A stretch of 64,000 nucleotides of DNA from Gottfriedia sp002574545 (GCA_052180195.1 CP197469.1), one strand, 5' to 3'. Positions 8,224 through 17,152 are shown, numbered from the stretch's first letter. Numbers and translations: made by a program. The notes: generated by a model from the sequence alone, not told the origin.

Positions 8224-9315
8224 TTAGCTATAGGTTAAACGCTCTACTGTATCTCGATCTAATCGTTTGATTACTTCTACGATTAATTTAACTGTATTTT
8301 CATAGTCATCTCGATGAAGGATACCAGAATGAGAATGAATATATCTTGTTGGAATTGTAATTGCTAATGCTGGAACACCTTTCATCGTAATATGCATTGA
8401 ACCAGCGTCAGTTCCTCCGCCAGGCATTGATTCATATTGATATGGAATTCCAATTTCATCTGCTACATTTACTACAAATTCACGTAAATCTTTATGAGAC
8501 ACCATTGATGCATCATATAAAACGATTTGAGGGCCTTTGCCTAATTTACCTTGTGCTTCTCTTTCAGATACACCTGGCATGTCACCTGCAACACCGACAT
8601 CTAATGCAAAACCGATATCTGGTTCGATTTTATATGTAGATGTTTTTGCACCACGAAGTCCTACTTCTTCTTGTACCGTTCCAACTCCAAATACAATATT
8701 TGGATGTGCTTGGCCTTGTAATTGTTCTAAAACGTCAATCGCAATAGCACAACCGATTCGATTATCCCATGCTTTTGCTAGTAATAATTTTTCATTTTTC
8801 ATCGTTTGGAATTCAAAATACGGAACAACTTGATCACCAGGACGAACTCCAAATTCTAATGCCTCTTCTCTACTTGATGCACCGATATCAATAAACATAT
8901 CCTTTATGTCTACTACTTTTCTTCTTGCATCTGCACTCATAATATGAGGCGGCTTTGAACCAATAATACCTGTAATATTACCTTCTTTTGTAGAAATGGT
9001 AACACGCTGAGCAAGCATTACTTGCGACCACCAGCCACCAATTGTTTGAAAACGTAAAAATCCTTTATCATCAATTTGTGTAACCATAAATCCAACTTCA
9101 TCAAGATGTCCCGCAACTTCAATTCTTGGACCATTTGGGTCTCCGGTTTTAACTGCAATTAAGCTTCCTAAATTATCAGTTACAACCTCATCAGCAAATG
9201 GGGTAATATATTTTCTCATTACTTCACGGACTTCATGTTCAAATCCAGCTACGCCGTTTGCATCCGTTAGTTCCTTTAACATTTGTAACTTTGCATCTAA
9301 AGTAGACAAACTCAT
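8224..9315 (-). CDS. M42-family metallo-aminopeptidase (YtoP type)
   Basis: A cobalt/zinc-type M42 aminopeptidase or cellulase-M-like hydrolase of 363 residues, cytosolic, trimming peptides. Metal and catalytic signatures: AGHLDEVGFMV (first His/Asp), AWDNRIGCA (bridging Asp), TVQEEVGLRGA (catalytic and metal Glu pair), LDVGVAGDMPG, and the C-terminal PTRYIHSHSG with the last His. An upstream in-frame ATG at 9343-9345 would add ten residues but has no ribosome-binding site. The ATG at 9315 follows AAAAGGATGG and its MSLSTLDAKLQMLKELTDANG start fits the family, so I chose it. The spacing of that site is short, leaving the start moderately certain. Confidence 0.9.
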   Translation of the reverse strand: MSLSTLDAKLQMLKELTDANGVAGFEHEVREVMRKYITPFADEVVTDNLGSLIAVKTGDPNGPRIEVAGHLDEVGFMVTQIDDKGFLRFQTIGGWWSQVMLAQRVTISTKEGNITGIIGSKPPHIMSADARRKVVDIKDMFIDIGASSREEALEFGVRPGDQVVPYFEFQTMKNEKLLLAKAWDNRIGCAIAIDVLEQLQGQAHPNIVFGVGTVQEEVGLRGAKTSTYKIEPDIGFALDVGVAGDMPGVSEREAQGKLGKGPQIVLYDASMVSHKDLREFVVNVADEIGIPYQYESMPGGGTDAGSMHITMKGVPALAITIPTRYIHSHSGILHRDDYENTVKLIVEVIKRLDRDTVERLTYS

Positions 9316-9434
9316 CCATCCTTTTTTAATTAAGATTATGTACATTTAACATTATACAATTCGGGATTCCTTTTGACAAAATTTTTAGATATTTCTTCGT
9401 ATCTCCTAATTAAAACATATAAATTTTATATTAA

Positions 9435-9463
9435 TTTTCTCCAAATTATTTGTAGGGTATAAT
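9435..9463 (+). promoter_or_regulatory. Possible promoter of the nitric oxide synthase gene
   Basis: -10 TATAAT at 9458-9463 with a 17-base spacer to a weak -35 TTTTCT (9435-9440). It lies 54 bases before the start codon. Confidence 0.4.
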
Positions 9464-9517
9464 AATGAAGCTTATTAATTATTACTAGATTATCAAATTA
9501 ACCATCTGGAGATTACT

Positions 9518-10588
9518 ATGATTACAACTTCTGCCCTATATAAAGATGCATATTCTTTTATAACACAATGCTATAAGGAACTAGATAAATCCGATCACAT
9601 AGAAAAACGATTAAAAAGTATCGAAACTGAGATACGAGATACCGGTTTTTACAATCATACTTATGAGGAATTAGAGCACGGTGCAAAAATGGCCTGGCGT
9701 AATAGTAACCGCTGTATAGGAAGATTATTTTGGGATAAGCTTCATGTTTTAGACGCTCGCCATATTAACGATGATAAAGGTATAGAACACGAATTATTAC
9801 ATCACATAAAATATGCTACAAATTCAGGTAAGATTCTACCTACAATTACCATTTTCAAACCAAATCTAGGAACAAATAATTCTCTTAAAATCCATAATCA
9901 CCAGCTTATACGATACGCTGGCTACAAAACAGAAAATGGACTATTTGGAGACCCAAAATCGATTGAGTTTACAAAAGAATGTGAGCGTCTTGGTTGGAAA
10001 GGAAATGGGACTAATTTCGATATTTTGCCGATCGTTTATTCCTTAGACAATCATGAACCAAACTATTTTACAATTCCAAATGAAATCGTACTCGAAGTAC
10101 CAATTGAACATCCTGAATATGATTTTTCTCCTTTAAATATTAAATGGTATGCTGTTCCGATGATATCAGATATGACTCTAGAGATTGGTGGTATATCCTA
10201 TAGTGCAGCACCATTTAATGGATGGTATATGGGAACTGAAATCGGTGCTCGAAATTTTGCTGATGAATTTCGTTTCAATTTATTGCCTGAAGTAGCAAAA
10301 ATTATTGGCCAAGATACAAAAAGAAACAGTTCACTTTGGAAAGATCGTGCACTTGTTGAATTAAATATTGCCGTTTTATATTCATATAAAAAATATGGTG
10401 TTAGTATTGTTGATCACCATTCTGCAACGCAGCAATTTCTCCAATTTGAAAAACAAGAAGAATCGTGTTGCCGGGAGATAACAGGTAATTGGAAGTGGTT
10501 AATTCCACCTATGTCTCCTGCCACAACTCATGTATTTCATAAACGTTACAATGACACAACGCTTAAGCCTAATTTTTTCCCAAGATAA
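9518..10588 (+). CDS. nos: Bacterial nitric oxide synthase oxygenase
   Basis: Stand-alone oxygenase domain that oxidises L-arginine to citrulline and nitric oxide; as in other Bacillus enzymes there is no attached flavin reductase, so electrons must come from a separate flavodoxin or reductase. At 356 residues it is the normal bacterial length. The heme-thiolate ligand is Cys66 in WRNSNRCIGR. The arginine-binding region PFNGWYMGTEIGARN carries the conserved Glu, and the pterin/heme-side region VDHHSATQQF and the C-terminal NWKWLIPP segment are present. Ribosome-binding site CTGGAG is six bases before ATG. Monocistronic between its promoter and the terminator at 10606-10654. Confidence 0.96.
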   Translation: MITTSALYKDAYSFITQCYKELDKSDHIEKRLKSIETEIRDTGFYNHTYEELEHGAKMAWRNSNRCIGRLFWDKLHVLDARHINDDKGIEHELLHHIKYATNSGKILPTITIFKPNLGTNNSLKIHNHQLIRYAGYKTENGLFGDPKSIEFTKECERLGWKGNGTNFDILPIVYSLDNHEPNYFTIPNEIVLEVPIEHPEYDFSPLNIKWYAVPMISDMTLEIGGISYSAAPFNGWYMGTEIGARNFADEFRFNLLPEVAKIIGQDTKRNSSLWKDRALVELNIAVLYSYKKYGVSIVDHHSATQQFLQFEKQEESCCREITGNWKWLIPPMSPATTHVFHKRYNDTTLKPNFFPR

Positions 10589-10605
10589 TCATTCAATTCG
10601 GGTAT

Positions 10606-10654
10606 AACCTTAATGCATTAACCTATTTGTAGCGAATGCATTAAGGTTTTTTTT
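10606..10654 (+). terminator. Intrinsic terminator after nos
   Basis: 14-base perfect arms AACCTTAATGCATT / AATGCATTAAGGTT around a 15-base loop, followed by a run of T residues on the plus strand. Confidence 0.92.
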
Positions 10655-10720
10655 CTATTATTTTGTTACAATATTAAACATCATCATAATTTTCTAAAAA
10701 TTAAACAAAGGAGTATTTCA

Positions 10721-11542
10721 ATGATTATATATCAAAATGACCATATTACTGTATTTCAAAGCGCATTATTTCAAACGAACTCAACTGTTGTAGCAACTGA
10801 TGATTGTATCATTGTTGTTGATCCAACTTGGCTACCTCATGAAATCAATGAGATAAAGGAATTCGTTGAATCAATTAGAAATGAACGCCCAATTTATTTA
10901 TACTTTACGCATGGAGATTTTGATCACATTATAGGTTATTATGCATTTCCTAACGCTAAGACGATAGGTAGTGAAAATTTACATAACCATCCAGAAAAAG
11001 ATAGTAAACTATCGAAAATTCGTCAATTTTACAATGATAATTATATAAATCCTGCCTGGCCAATACAATTTCCAAAAATTGATTTTATTATTAGTGACGA
11101 TGGCCAAGAGATTAAAATAGGGCAGACTACTTTAAGATTTTATGAAACTCCTGGGCATACGAAAGATGGCTTATTCCTCTATATTGAAAATTTAGGAATA
11201 TGGATTACAGGAGATTATTTATCTGATTTTGAGCTTCCGATTGTATTTGATAGTGTAAAAAGTTATTACGATACTTTAGATAAGGCAGAAGAACTGATTA
11301 GTAAGTTTGAATTCTCATTATTAGTTCCTGGCCACGGTCAAGTTTCAGCAAATAAAGAAGAGGTTGCTACTCGAATTGAGCTAGGTAGAAGTTATTTAAA
11401 AAGACTTCAAAGAGGCGTACAAAGTCATAATGAGGCAGAAATCAACTCGTTAGAAAATGAGTTTTTATTTCCGTCTAGTTTTACGAAGTATTGTCATGAG
11501 TCAAACGTTAATAACATGAAAAAAGAGTTTCGTTTCGTCTAA
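10721..11542 (+). CDS. MBL-fold metallo-hydrolase
   Basis: A 273-residue metallo-beta-lactamase-fold hydrolase. The metal site is evident from THGDFDHIIG (HxDxDH-like, with Gly-Asp spacing of the superfamily), the following ETPGHTKDG histidine, the ITGDYLSD aspartate and the late LVPGHGQV histidine. Substrate unknown: glyoxalase II-like thioesterases, lactonases and other hydrolases share this motif set. Ribosome-binding site AAAGGAG lies nine bases before ATG. It sits between nos and rplT but has its own promoter region and shares a bidirectional terminator with rplT, so no functional link to nos can be claimed. Confidence 0.88.
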   Translation: MIIYQNDHITVFQSALFQTNSTVVATDDCIIVVDPTWLPHEINEIKEFVESIRNERPIYLYFTHGDFDHIIGYYAFPNAKTIGSENLHNHPEKDSKLSKIRQFYNDNYINPAWPIQFPKIDFIISDDGQEIKIGQTTLRFYETPGHTKDGLFLYIENLGIWITGDYLSDFELPIVFDSVKSYYDTLDKAEELISKFEFSLLVPGHGQVSANKEEVATRIELGRSYLKRLQRGVQSHNEAEINSLENEFLFPSSFTKYCHESNVNNMKKEFRFV

Positions 11543-11550
11543 TGAAAATA

Positions 11551-11582
11551 AAAAAATCCTTAACAAATGTTAAGGATTTTTT
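11551..11582. terminator. Bidirectional terminator between the MBL gene and rplT
   Basis: AAAAATCCTTAACA / TGTTAAGGATTTTT hairpin with a two-base loop; A/T runs on both sides serve the converging MBL-fold gene (plus) and the infC-rpmI-rplT operon (minus). Confidence 0.9.
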
Positions 11583-11590
11583 AAACGAAA

Positions 11591-11947
11591 TTATTTTAAG
11601 TTAGCTTTAGCAGCGTTTGCTAATTCAGCAAATGCTTTTTCGTCAGCAACAGCTAAGTCAGCTAACATTTTACGGTTAACTTCGATACCTGCTAATTTTA
11701 ATCCGTGCATTAAACGGCTGTAAGAAAGTCCGTTCATACGAGCAGCCGCGTTGATACGAGTGATCCATAATTTACGGAAATCACGTTTCTTTTGACGACG
11801 GTCACGGTAAGCATACATTAATGATTTCATAACTTGTTGGTTTGCAACTTTGAATAATGTATGTTTAGAACCGTAATAACCTTTTGCTAATTTAATAACC
11901 TTTTTACGACGAGCGCGTGTAACTGTACCGCCTTTAACTCTTGGCAT
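11591..11947 (-). CDS. rplT: 50S ribosomal protein L20
   Basis: 118 residues, the standard length, starting MPRVKGGTVTRARRKKVIKL. A basic N-terminal helix binds 23S rRNA early in large-subunit assembly. The globular C-terminal part (LWITRINAAARMNGLSYSR) is the portion that in Bacillus binds the infC leader to repress the operon. Last gene of infC-rpmI-rplT, with a good GGAGGGAAAC ribosome-binding site. Confidence 0.98.
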   Translation of the reverse strand: MPRVKGGTVTRARRKKVIKLAKGYYGSKHTLFKVANQQVMKSLMYAYRDRRQKKRDFRKLWITRINAAARMNGLSYSRLMHGLKLAGIEVNRKMLADLAVADEKAFAELANAAKANLK

Positions 11948-11989
11948 ATTGTTTCCCTCCTAGATATCTATCTAATACGTTTATCGTTC

Positions 11990-12190
11990 TTATTTCATGT
12001 TTGTAAGCATAAAGCGGATACGTTTGAAATCGCCTTTGCTTACTAATGAAGCTTTACGTAATTTACGTTTTGCTTTTGTAGATTTGTTAGCGAATAAGTG
12101 GCTTGTGTATGCACGACCACGTTTTAATTTACCAGATCCAGTCTTTTTAAAACGTTTTGCTGAACCACGGTGAGTTTTCATTTTAGGCAT
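11990..12190 (-). CDS. rpmI: 50S ribosomal protein L35
   Basis: 66 residues beginning MPKMKTHRGSAKRFKKTGSG, the universal L35 signature, very rich in Lys and Arg. The frame extends six codons upstream, but the ATG at 12188-12190 follows GAGGAGG with ideal spacing and matches the family start. Middle gene of the infC operon. Confidence 0.98.
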   Translation of the reverse strand: MPKMKTHRGSAKRFKKTGSGKLKRGRAYTSHLFANKSTKAKRKLRKASLVSKGDFKRIRFMLTNMK

Positions 12191-12213
12191 ATCGTGTTTC
12201 CTCCTCAAATAAA

Positions 12214-12729
12214 TTACTTTTCGTTTTTAGGTGCTAAGACTAAGAACATACTACGACCATCCATTTTTGGATGTGACTCAACAGTTGCAACTTCTGCACA
12301 AGCAGTTGAGAAACGGTCAAGTACTCGTTGTCCAATTTCCTTATGCGTAATAGCGCGTCCTTTGAAGCGAATAGACGCTTTAACTTTATCGCCTTTTTCT
12401 AAGAACTTAATTGCATTACGAAGCTTTGTGTTAAAGTCATGTTCATCAATTGTTGGACTTAAACGAACTTCTTTCATGCTAATAATTTTTTGGTTTTTAC
12501 GACTCTCTTTGTCTTTCTTTTGTTGCTCGAAACGGAATTTTCCGTAGTCCATAATACGACATACAGGTGGTTTCGCCGTTGGTGCTACCATCACTAGATC
12601 AAGATTAACATTCGAAGCTAACTCAAGAGCCTCTTGTTTTGTCTTGATTCCAAGTTGATCTCCGTTAGGACCAATTAATCGAACTTCACGAGCACGAATT
12701 CCATCGTTTACCATCATGTCTTTGCTAAT
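12214..12729 (-). CDS. infC: Translation initiation factor IF-3 (AUU start)
   Basis: IF-3 binds the 30S subunit, prevents premature 50S joining and proofreads the start codon and initiator tRNA. The domains are the N-terminal VNDGIRAREVRLIGPNG, the linker CRIMDYGKFRFEQQKKDKE and the C-terminal core MKEVRLSPTIDEHDFNTKL. No ATG with a ribosome-binding site exists at the expected place. GGAGGTG is seven bases before an ATT at 12727-12729, so I place the start there (171 residues). An AUU start is the classic autoregulatory feature of infC, because IF-3 itself discriminates against it. An ATG four codons downstream is poorly spaced. First gene of infC-rpmI-rplT. Confidence 0.93.
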   Translation of the reverse strand: MSKDMMVNDGIRAREVRLIGPNGDQLGIKTKQEALELASNVNLDLVMVAPTAKPPVCRIMDYGKFRFEQQKKDKESRKNQKIISMKEVRLSPTIDEHDFNTKLRNAIKFLEKGDKVKASIRFKGRAITHKEIGQRVLDRFSTACAEVATVESHPKMDGRSMFLVLAPKNEK

Positions 12730-12796
12730 AGTAAAACACCTCCAAGGTATTGTAAGAATGATCTTAATTTGTATCGTTGAAGCAGTCATAACCCAA

Positions 12797-12935
12797 CAAA
12801 AAAGTGTGGGTATATAAATACACCCACACTGACAGTATCAAAGTAATTAATGATTCTGTTACCTGATAACAGCATGTAGCGTCATCCAGGTGAGAAGCGG
12901 GTGCTTCTTCTTCAACAAATAAGTATTCTTTTCTT
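12797..12935 (-). promoter_or_regulatory. L20-type autoregulatory leader of the infC operon
   Basis: Between the promoter and infC, the minus-strand transcript carries a structured region with CACCTGGATGACGCTACATG and GTTATCAGG, like the Bacillus L20 leader. An intrinsic terminator follows: AGTGTGGG...CCCACACT (12803-12830) and a T-run. In the known mechanism, L20 mimicry of its 23S site lets the protein favour the terminator and reduce infC-rpmI-rplT expression. A short frame crossing this region (12764-12991) is not credible as a gene. Confidence 0.85.
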
Positions 12936-12940
12936 TCGTT

Positions 12941-12969
12941 ACTATAACATAGCGACATGATGTTGTCAA
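12941..12969 (-). promoter_or_regulatory. SigA promoter of infC-rpmI-rplT
   Basis: Minus strand: -35 TTGACA (12964-12969), 17-base spacer, -10 TATAGT (12941-12946), a near-consensus promoter directly before the L20-type leader. Confidence 0.88.
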
Positions 12970-13050
12970 TATTCGTATGCTTTGTTCGCAACGAAATTTA
13001 TTATATCAAAGAAATTTATTTATGACAATGCTTTTTTTAATTATTAATTT

Positions 13051-13884
13051 TCATTTCAATTTTTCCTGCGAAAACTCTTTTAATGTATGTATTAGGACTC
13101 GTTCTTGAAAGATATTTTGAAGTGTAATGATTAATGAAATATCGACTGAAGAAGTGTATAAATGGATTCTTTTCGGTGCAATTGCCGTTAATGGTAAAAT
13201 TAATTCGTTATCAATATACTCCCTATTTTCAACCTGTTTACCATATTCTTTTAATACATCTTTCGTAATTGGTAAAAACAGATGATCATATACGCTAAAT
13301 TTTCCGTCATACACTATATGCACATGAGGAATAAGCGCATCTGTTTTAAGTACCTGCTGTCTCAGACTCTCAATCAAATTCTGGTATTCATTTTCTAATT
13401 TGTACTCATCTATTGCAATTTCACAAACATATGCTAACTGCTTATAATATTCCTTTAAACGAAATGTTATAAATGAATCGAAGCTAAAATTTACTCCATC
13501 TTTTAAATACTCGGAAAGTGCATATGAAACTAAATGCTTACTTCTACGAATTTTTTTCTGGTTTGGTATGCTTCTTCTAGTTCCTCTTAATAATGATTGT
13601 GCAATAGGTATGATTTGACTTTGCTCGTCTTCCTCATAGAAAAAAGATGTATGTAAAATGGATTGAATCCATTTATCTTCTTTTTGAAGTAAAATAAATT
13701 GTACTAGTGTCGGAACTAAAATACTTTTTATTAAATCTTCAGTGTTTTGAGGAAATGTGATTAAAATTGTATTGATTTTGTGTCTTCTTAAAATGTATGG
13801 TCTCGATTGCTTTTTTAAGCGTTTTTGTAATCGTTCGTAGACATAAGCTGCGTCAATGGGTTCATTGAAAAAAATTTCAATCAC
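13051..13884 (-). CDS. ytxC: YtxC-like sporulation-associated protein
   Basis: A 277-residue protein of the YtxC family, conserved in spore-forming Bacilli and located beside dnaI and infC. No enzyme motif is visible. It starts MIEIFFNEPIDAAYVYERL, has a basic central segment (RGTRRSIPNQKKIRRSK) and a conserved-looking middle block (YLKDGVNFSFDSFITFRLKEY) typical of the family. No signal peptide or membrane segment, so probably cytosolic. A terminator separates it from dnaI, so it likely has its own promoter in 13885-13945. Role in sporulation is a family annotation, not read from the sequence. Confidence 0.85.
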   Translation of the reverse strand: MIEIFFNEPIDAAYVYERLQKRLKKQSRPYILRRHKINTILITFPQNTEDLIKSILVPTLVQFILLQKEDKWIQSILHTSFFYEEDEQSQIIPIAQSLLRGTRRSIPNQKKIRRSKHLVSYALSEYLKDGVNFSFDSFITFRLKEYYKQLAYVCEIAIDEYKLENEYQNLIESLRQQVLKTDALIPHVHIVYDGKFSVYDHLFLPITKDVLKEYGKQVENREYIDNELILPLTAIAPKRIHLYTSSVDISLIITLQNIFQERVLIHTLKEFSQEKLK

Positions 13885-13945
13885 CCTGTTCCCCCCTTTC
13901 TAGCACCACCTAGTCCTATATATATTAAAGAAATGATTAAAAAAT

Positions 13946-13988
13946 GACGCAAAATCACCTAGTAATTTGTGATTTTGCGCCATTTTTT
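13946..13988 (-). terminator. Intrinsic terminator after dnaI
   Basis: Near-perfect hairpin GCGCAAAATCAC...GTGATTTTGCG with T-rich tail on the minus strand, just downstream of the dnaI stop; a T-run also follows on the plus strand. Confidence 0.85.
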
Positions 13989-13995
13989 GATTTTT

Positions 13996-14931
13996 TTATG
14001 AATGTCTTAAATTTGAACCTGAAATTTTAACTGGTTTGGCTAAAAATTTTACTCGATCTACAATACGCGCTGCTTTTACTCTTTCTTCTTCCCCACGTTG
14101 AGAATAGGTTAGGTGATGCTCTAATTGATTTAAATCAGCATTTGATGTAAAGAAGGTAGGTAATTTCTCTAGCATACGGTATTGAAGTATTGTACCTAAT
14201 ATTTCATCTCTTGCCCAACTAGACATTTGTTCTGCACCAATATCATCAAGCATTAGAATTTCCACTTTTTTTACAGCTTCAATTTTTTCCTCTAATGTAC
14301 CATCACTAATAGAGCTTTTTAGTTCACGTAAAAATTCTGGTAAATAAACAAGCATCGAAGTTATTTCCTCTTCTGCTAGTTCATTTGCAATAGCCCCAAG
14401 AATAAACGTTTTTCCGACCCCAAATGGACCATGTAAATATAAACCTTGAGCCATTTTTCCTTTTTCATAGTTCATTATAAACTGCCTAGCAGCAGAAATC
14501 GCTTCAAAACGGCCAGGGTCTTCTAATGACAAGTTTGACATTGAAGCTTGAAGAACATCCTTTGGTAAGTACATGCATTTTATCAGTGACTCATGTTTTT
14601 TGCGTTTATCGTTTTTTACACCATTTGGACAACGATCATATTGAACATCGATGCGTTTTCCTTGAATAATCAGATGAGGATGATAACCATGCACCATATT
14701 TTTACACTCATTAAAAGATGGGCAATCTTCACAATTTACACTTTGTCCAATATACTCATATAGCTTAACAAGGCTACTATCAATCATTTGATCCGTAATT
14801 TCATTTTTATGCTCTTCTAAAAATGAAATGATTTTTGGGTGGCTACGGACTTCATGTCGCATTTTTTGGAATGTGTCCTGGAATTGTTTATTTTTCATTA
14901 ATGCACTAAATGCGTTTTGAATAGGTTCCAT
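13996..14931 (-). CDS. dnaI: Primosomal protein DnaI (helicase loader)
   Basis: AAA+ ATPase of 311 residues that loads the replicative helicase at the origin and at restart sites with DnaB and DnaD. The N-terminal helicase-interaction domain contains a zinc-binding cysteine set (NCEDCPSFNEC, near residue 70). The AAA+ domain has Walker A GPFGVGKT, Walker B EILMLDDIG and a sensor/arginine-finger region ending in RVKFLAKPVK. It follows dnaB by 14 bases, forming nrdR-dnaB-dnaI as in B. subtilis. Confidence 0.96.
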   Translation of the reverse strand: MEPIQNAFSALMKNKQFQDTFQKMRHEVRSHPKIISFLEEHKNEITDQMIDSSLVKLYEYIGQSVNCEDCPSFNECKNMVHGYHPHLIIQGKRIDVQYDRCPNGVKNDKRKKHESLIKCMYLPKDVLQASMSNLSLEDPGRFEAISAARQFIMNYEKGKMAQGLYLHGPFGVGKTFILGAIANELAEEEITSMLVYLPEFLRELKSSISDGTLEEKIEAVKKVEILMLDDIGAEQMSSWARDEILGTILQYRMLEKLPTFFTSNADLNQLEHHLTYSQRGEEERVKAARIVDRVKFLAKPVKISGSNLRHS

Positions 14932-14945
14932 TAGCGTCCTCCCAT

Positions 14946-16376
14946 TTAACGTTTCTTTTTATTTTTAAACATTTCTAGTTCTTTTTCTAATCGTTTTCGT
15001 TCTTCATCGATCGATGAATCATCTGGCTTATTAATTGTTGCAGATGTTGTCTGTGAATCACTGGACTCACTTGATTGTAACCAGTCAGGTACAATTTCAG
15101 TTCGAATTGTTTTATTTCGTCTATTACTAGAGCGAGCTTTAGCAGCTGTTGCACTCTGTTTAGTTTCTTCAAACTCTTTACGTGCAAGATCCATCGCTTG
15201 TTTAACTGTAGTTACACCTTTTCTCGCCCAATGACTTGCGATCTTAATGACGTAATTTCTAGAAAGCTTTTTATCTAGACGAATCATTACATAATCAATT
15301 AACACATTTGCGACTCCTGGCAGAAGCTTTTGATCAATCATAATCTCCTCAATAATTTTCAAATCAGCTTCACTTGGTTCAGCTCCACCCGATATCTCCT
15401 TAAGGTACTGACGAGGAGATATTGTTTCGAAGCAATGAATTAATTTTTCTTCTTGAGTTGATGGCTGCTCATTGACCATTTGTCTATGCTGAATTGGTTG
15501 GACCTTTTCCACAATCGTAGGCAGAGCTTCATGATGTTGGAATTGATACCAGTCTCTTGCTTCAAGGCGAAGCGTCTCAATATTAATTTTATTATCTTCA
15601 TTTAAAGAGCGCATAACAATCGTTTTCATTTGGATAGGATTTATTCCATATAAAAATGCAAGTTTTAAAATTGTTTCTTTTACTTCTGTAGTAAATGCTC
15701 TTTTTGGGACAAATGAATCAGAAAGTCCATCTAAAAATAAAGCATAATCAAACTCTTCCATTTTGACAGATAGTTTAATTGGCTGATTGTCTTGTAAAAT
15801 TCTACGATCATTTGGCGTAGAAAGGTCGTTACTTTGCTGAATTTCATTTAATTGCTCAACCGTAATAGCTTGAAATACCGAATCAAATGAACGGGAAATC
15901 TCACGAAACCCTTCTTTCGAAAATGCTTGTCTACTAAAAAAGGTTTTAGTTCGTTGATATTGTGTTTTTCCAATTGTTTTAAACAGAAAGATATTTAGAA
16001 TAGGGTCTTCAAAAAAAGAATGAGGATCTAGCGGAGATTGAAGCTCATATAGAAGCTTTTTTGTACCATTTTCAAATCCTTCATAAACTTTAAGTAAGCC
16101 GATTCCCTCAAGGATTAATCTTTGTTCATAAATTGACTTTAAATTACTTTTCATTCCAAGCATTAAAGAATGATGTGTTAATGTATTAGGATTAAGATCC
16201 GTTTGTTCACATTCACTCCAAAGTGTCATATATAAACTTAAAGCTTGACTACCAATTATAGGTTGATACAACATCGTCAATACTTGTCTATGAAAATTAT
16301 GTAAATACCCAGCTGCCATTACAGTATAAGGATCCGCAGGTAGAACATCCATCCAATGTTGCTTATCAATAGACAT
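14946..16376 (-). CDS. dnaB: Replication initiation and membrane attachment protein DnaB
   Basis: Firmicute DnaB (not the E. coli helicase of that name), 476 residues. It remodels and tethers origin DNA and, with DnaD and DnaI, recruits the helicase. The N-terminal winged-helix region is followed by two DnaB/DnaD (DDBH) modules; the second spans about residues 310-410, with a YxxxIAxxW-like signature seen as YVIKIASHWARKGV. The C-terminus is a charged, low-complexity tail (ERKRLEKELEMFKNKKKR). Cotranscribed with nrdR upstream and dnaI downstream. Confidence 0.95.
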   Translation of the reverse strand: MSIDKQHWMDVLPADPYTVMAAGYLHNFHRQVLTMLYQPIIGSQALSLYMTLWSECEQTDLNPNTLTHHSLMLGMKSNLKSIYEQRLILEGIGLLKVYEGFENGTKKLLYELQSPLDPHSFFEDPILNIFLFKTIGKTQYQRTKTFFSRQAFSKEGFREISRSFDSVFQAITVEQLNEIQQSNDLSTPNDRRILQDNQPIKLSVKMEEFDYALFLDGLSDSFVPKRAFTTEVKETILKLAFLYGINPIQMKTIVMRSLNEDNKINIETLRLEARDWYQFQHHEALPTIVEKVQPIQHRQMVNEQPSTQEEKLIHCFETISPRQYLKEISGGAEPSEADLKIIEEIMIDQKLLPGVANVLIDYVMIRLDKKLSRNYVIKIASHWARKGVTTVKQAMDLARKEFEETKQSATAAKARSSNRRNKTIRTEIVPDWLQSSESSDSQTTSATINKPDDSSIDEERKRLEKELEMFKNKKKR

Positions 16377-16412
16377 TCAAACATTCCTTTCTTGTATCAA
16401 AAGAGCGAAGTA

Positions 16413-16883
16413 TTATTCGTCTTTACCTCGCTCTTTGTTAATTAAATCTTTTAATTCATCAATGAATACATTAATATCTTTAAATTGACGATAAACTGAC
16501 GCAAATCGTACGTATGCTACTTCATCAACTTTAGATAAATGCTCCATGACCATTTCACCAAGCACTTCACTCGGAACTTCTGATGTGCCACTATTTTTCA
16601 GTTCTTTTTCAATACTATGAATTATGTCTTCTAGCTGAGATAAAGAGACAGGGCGTTTTTCACAAGCTTTTATTAGTCCTCTTAACATCTTATCTTTACT
16701 AAATTCTTCACGAGCTCCTTCTTTTTTTACAACTAAAATAGGATTATCTTCAACTCGCTCAAAAGTTGTAAAACGATGCTGACATTCTTCACATTCACGT
16801 CTTCTTCTAATTGAACGACCTTCATCAACTGGTCTACTATCAAGTACTCTTGTCCCATTAAAGTTACACGTTGGACATCTCAT
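16413..16883 (-). CDS. nrdR: Transcriptional repressor NrdR
   Basis: 156 residues, full family length. The N-terminal zinc ribbon is complete (Cys3, Cys6, then RRRRECEECQHRFTTFE), followed by an ATP-cone domain (VVKKEGAREEFSKDKMLRGL...). NrdR senses ATP/dATP and represses ribonucleotide reductase genes by binding NrdR boxes. First gene of nrdR-dnaB-dnaI, linking nucleotide supply to replication initiation. ATG start is 270 bases from the speD stop; the gap holds the speD terminator and AT-rich DNA. Confidence 0.97.
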   Translation of the reverse strand: MRCPTCNFNGTRVLDSRPVDEGRSIRRRRECEECQHRFTTFERVEDNPILVVKKEGAREEFSKDKMLRGLIKACEKRPVSLSQLEDIIHSIEKELKNSGTSEVPSEVLGEMVMEHLSKVDEVAYVRFASVYRQFKDINVFIDELKDLINKERGKDE

Positions 16884-17111
16884 CGTTATAGTTCAACTCC
16901 AAACACTTAATTGTTTAAACGTATTATTATAACTCTATACTATAACAAATTCAAAATAAACTAAAGTTTATTTCTTAAAAGTCACTAAGCCTATTTTTCG
17001 TCTTTTATGTTAATGGAAATATTTTTCACTATGTAAAGCTAGTTCATTCTCCAAAAAAGCTATTTACATCAAGATTGTTTAATTCATCTGATTTTTGCTC
17101 CTATACTAAAA

Positions 17112-17142
17112 AACAAAAAAGAGAGATGAAAAATCACCTCTC
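17112..17142 (-). terminator. Intrinsic terminator after speD
   Basis: GAGAGGTGATTTTTCATCTCTC hairpin region on the minus strand followed by TTTTTTG, starting 11 bases past the speD stop. Confidence 0.88.
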
Positions 17143-17152
17143 TCAATTCTTT

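Noticed and set aside
9518..11542. nos and the MBL-fold gene as one NO-related operon
   Set aside because: A strong terminator (10606-10654) separates them and the MBL gene has its own leader; proximity alone is not evidence of shared function.
12764..12991. 75-codon minus-strand open frame upstream of infC
   Set aside because: It runs through the promoter, the L20-type leader and its terminator, has no ribosome-binding site and no protein-like composition.
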